This document shows positions 28,840 to 30,000 of a stretch of 30,000 nt of DNA, piece after piece. The position numbers and the translations under genes were made by a program. The notes under the pieces are model-generated. The model saw nothing but the letters and a program-made list of their open reading frames with translations. It searched no databases and had not been told where the DNA came from. Positions within the stretch are counted from its first letter, which is position 1, and every line of letters begins with the position of its first letter. Source of the stretch: Chromera velia. Taxonomy: Eukaryota > Sar > Chromeraceae. The stretch lies in NCBI GenBank assembly GCA_018398765.1, contig JAHBMJ010000963.1, forward strand, positions 1 through 30,000. The letters run 5' to 3'.

Positions 28840-30000
28840 TCCGTTCTAGAGACTCAGTCCGTTGTTGTATCTTATACTACTAAAAATATCAAGGCTCAGT
28901 TTAGGCTCGATCTGCATACACTATTTTCACAAGAAAAAGAAAAAAGATTAAAATTAATTAAAACCTTTTGTCTAGCTTTTTGTAAACCATAAATGCATGA
29001 CACTTTAATAATAATACAAATAGCCATTGCTTAAGTGTATTAAAGGTGGTGTCTTCTTTTGTTTTTACCCCTTTATATAAGTTCTGAACAAATGGTGCCG
29101 TCGGGCGTCCTGCTCTTATGGGGGAGAAGACCGGTGGGGGGGTGGTTTATTATGTGCTATGCCGGTTTTGTCTTTTCTGAGGACCGAAACACCTCCGTCC
29201 GGCGTCATGACGGCGTGTGTGCTTCAGACTAAAGCGAAGGGGCCGCCTAGTCTTGCAAGCTTTCAAATGCCCCATGGAATCTAGGTTAAGTAAAGAATTT
29301 CTGCATGGCATGCCGGGTTGGCCAGAGCCTATAAGTGGTGGCTCACCTGCTTTAACCTAACTCATCCACTACGTAGAAGTGTTAAATGAAAAGCTTAGTG
29401 TTGTTTGTTTAAAAAATCATAGAATTAAATAAAAAAAACTGCTTTATTTTCTAGTTTATTTTCTTTGTATGGAGCGAATATAAAGCTTAGTGCAAGGTCT
29501 TGTAAATGAATAATCCTTAATTTAATTGAATTAAAGATTTCATAACTCCAGGAGCTGGTTCAAGAACATTCAAGAATCAGTGCAGAAATCACTGTTCAAA
29601 TCAGTCAAAGCGGTCGACTAAGACTCCACTCGAATGTTATTTCTCCGCTAGTTCCTCCGTTAGTTTTCGACTTACTCAGATGGAGAAATACACGACTTTA
29701 AAACGTCCGACTTAGCGTTGAACAAACGCGAGAAAGCCTTGTCACACCTTATGAAGTATTGTGGAGTTGTGAAATCGTCCTATACTGTCAGCCATACACC
29801 ATGGTTGAAATCCTGCAATTTACCCTTTTGGCTTGTGAAACAAAACTCGACAAACACTCACATTCACGGTGAGGCGAATCATTCACCTCCAGATCCATGC
29901 ATCCAAGTGCTTCAACAAGTTGCTGTGCAAGGCTGCAAGCTTGAATGCAATTGAGAGTATGACAAGTGCGCTGTCTCTTTGCATAAATGCATTCAGATCC
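28840..30000. other. AT-rich gene-poor end of the window
   Basis: No supportable gene. A more GC-rich island at about 29095-29270 contains the 10-bp palindrome CGTCATGACG near 29203 and several G-runs. A 78-codon frame at 29718-29954 has no ATG at its start and no recognisable features. Confidence 0.4.

Noticed and set aside
29160-29210. CTGAGGACCGAAAC resembles the CUGANGA...GAAA core of a hammerhead ribozyme
   Set aside because: There is no stem II between the two core elements, and I could not pair stems I and III around a GUC cleavage site.
29718-29954. 78-codon plus-strand frame near the window end
   Set aside because: Starts at TTG, no recognisable motif, and sits in AT-rich DNA without paired splice sites.

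Overview
The window looks like nuclear DNA of an intron-rich microbial eukaryote. Coding exons are short and split by introns ending in pyrimidine-rich tracts plus CAG. There is no bacterial operon structure, and low-complexity tracts (CTTT, GGAA, GACA, CT/GT/GC) fill the introns. The mixed base composition, tiny exons and repeat-laden introns would suit an alveolate such as a chromerid or coccidian. That placement is an inference; no single sequence here proves it.

Layout. (1) 1-2130: degenerate minisatellites and no convincing gene. (2) 2131-6262, plus strand: an eight-exon gene whose reading frame can be followed through every junction. It encodes a 444-residue protein with N-terminal ankyrin repeats, an acidic Ser/Pro linker and a C-terminal RppH/Ap4A-type Nudix hydrolase domain with an intact Nudix box. 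(3) 6263-7161: an AT-rich, hairpin-rich spacer bounded by inverted (GATT)n tracts. (4) 10117-7162, minus strand: a seven-exon gene for a predicted 292-residue protein whose order of motifs resembles M-phase phosphoprotein 6 (MPP6), a nuclear exosome cofactor. One of its introns holds a 428-base uninterrupted homopurine tract. (5) 10118-11704: spacer with a possible small secreted protein at 10859-11146. (6) 11705-28051, plus strand: what appears to be one long, extremely fragmented gene for a charged coiled-coil protein. It starts with four ordinary exons, continues through many 6-36-base exons that are nearly all phase 1 at both ends, contains one 999-base exon, and ends in clear C-terminal exons. 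The first half is frame-consistent; several junctions after about 19644 are unresolved. (7) 28052-30000: an abrupt change to AT-rich, gene-poor DNA with a candidate MITE at 28599-28839.

The ankyrin-Nudix gene and the MPP6-like gene are convergent neighbours, and both would act in RNA turnover if the calls are right. That may be coincidence in a eukaryote. The parts most worth checking are the ankyrin-Nudix fusion, the chain of phase-1 microexons, the frequent donors with C at +3, and the strand bias of the intronic polypyrimidine expansions. All exon boundaries were derived by hand from splice signals and reading frame, without transcript data.
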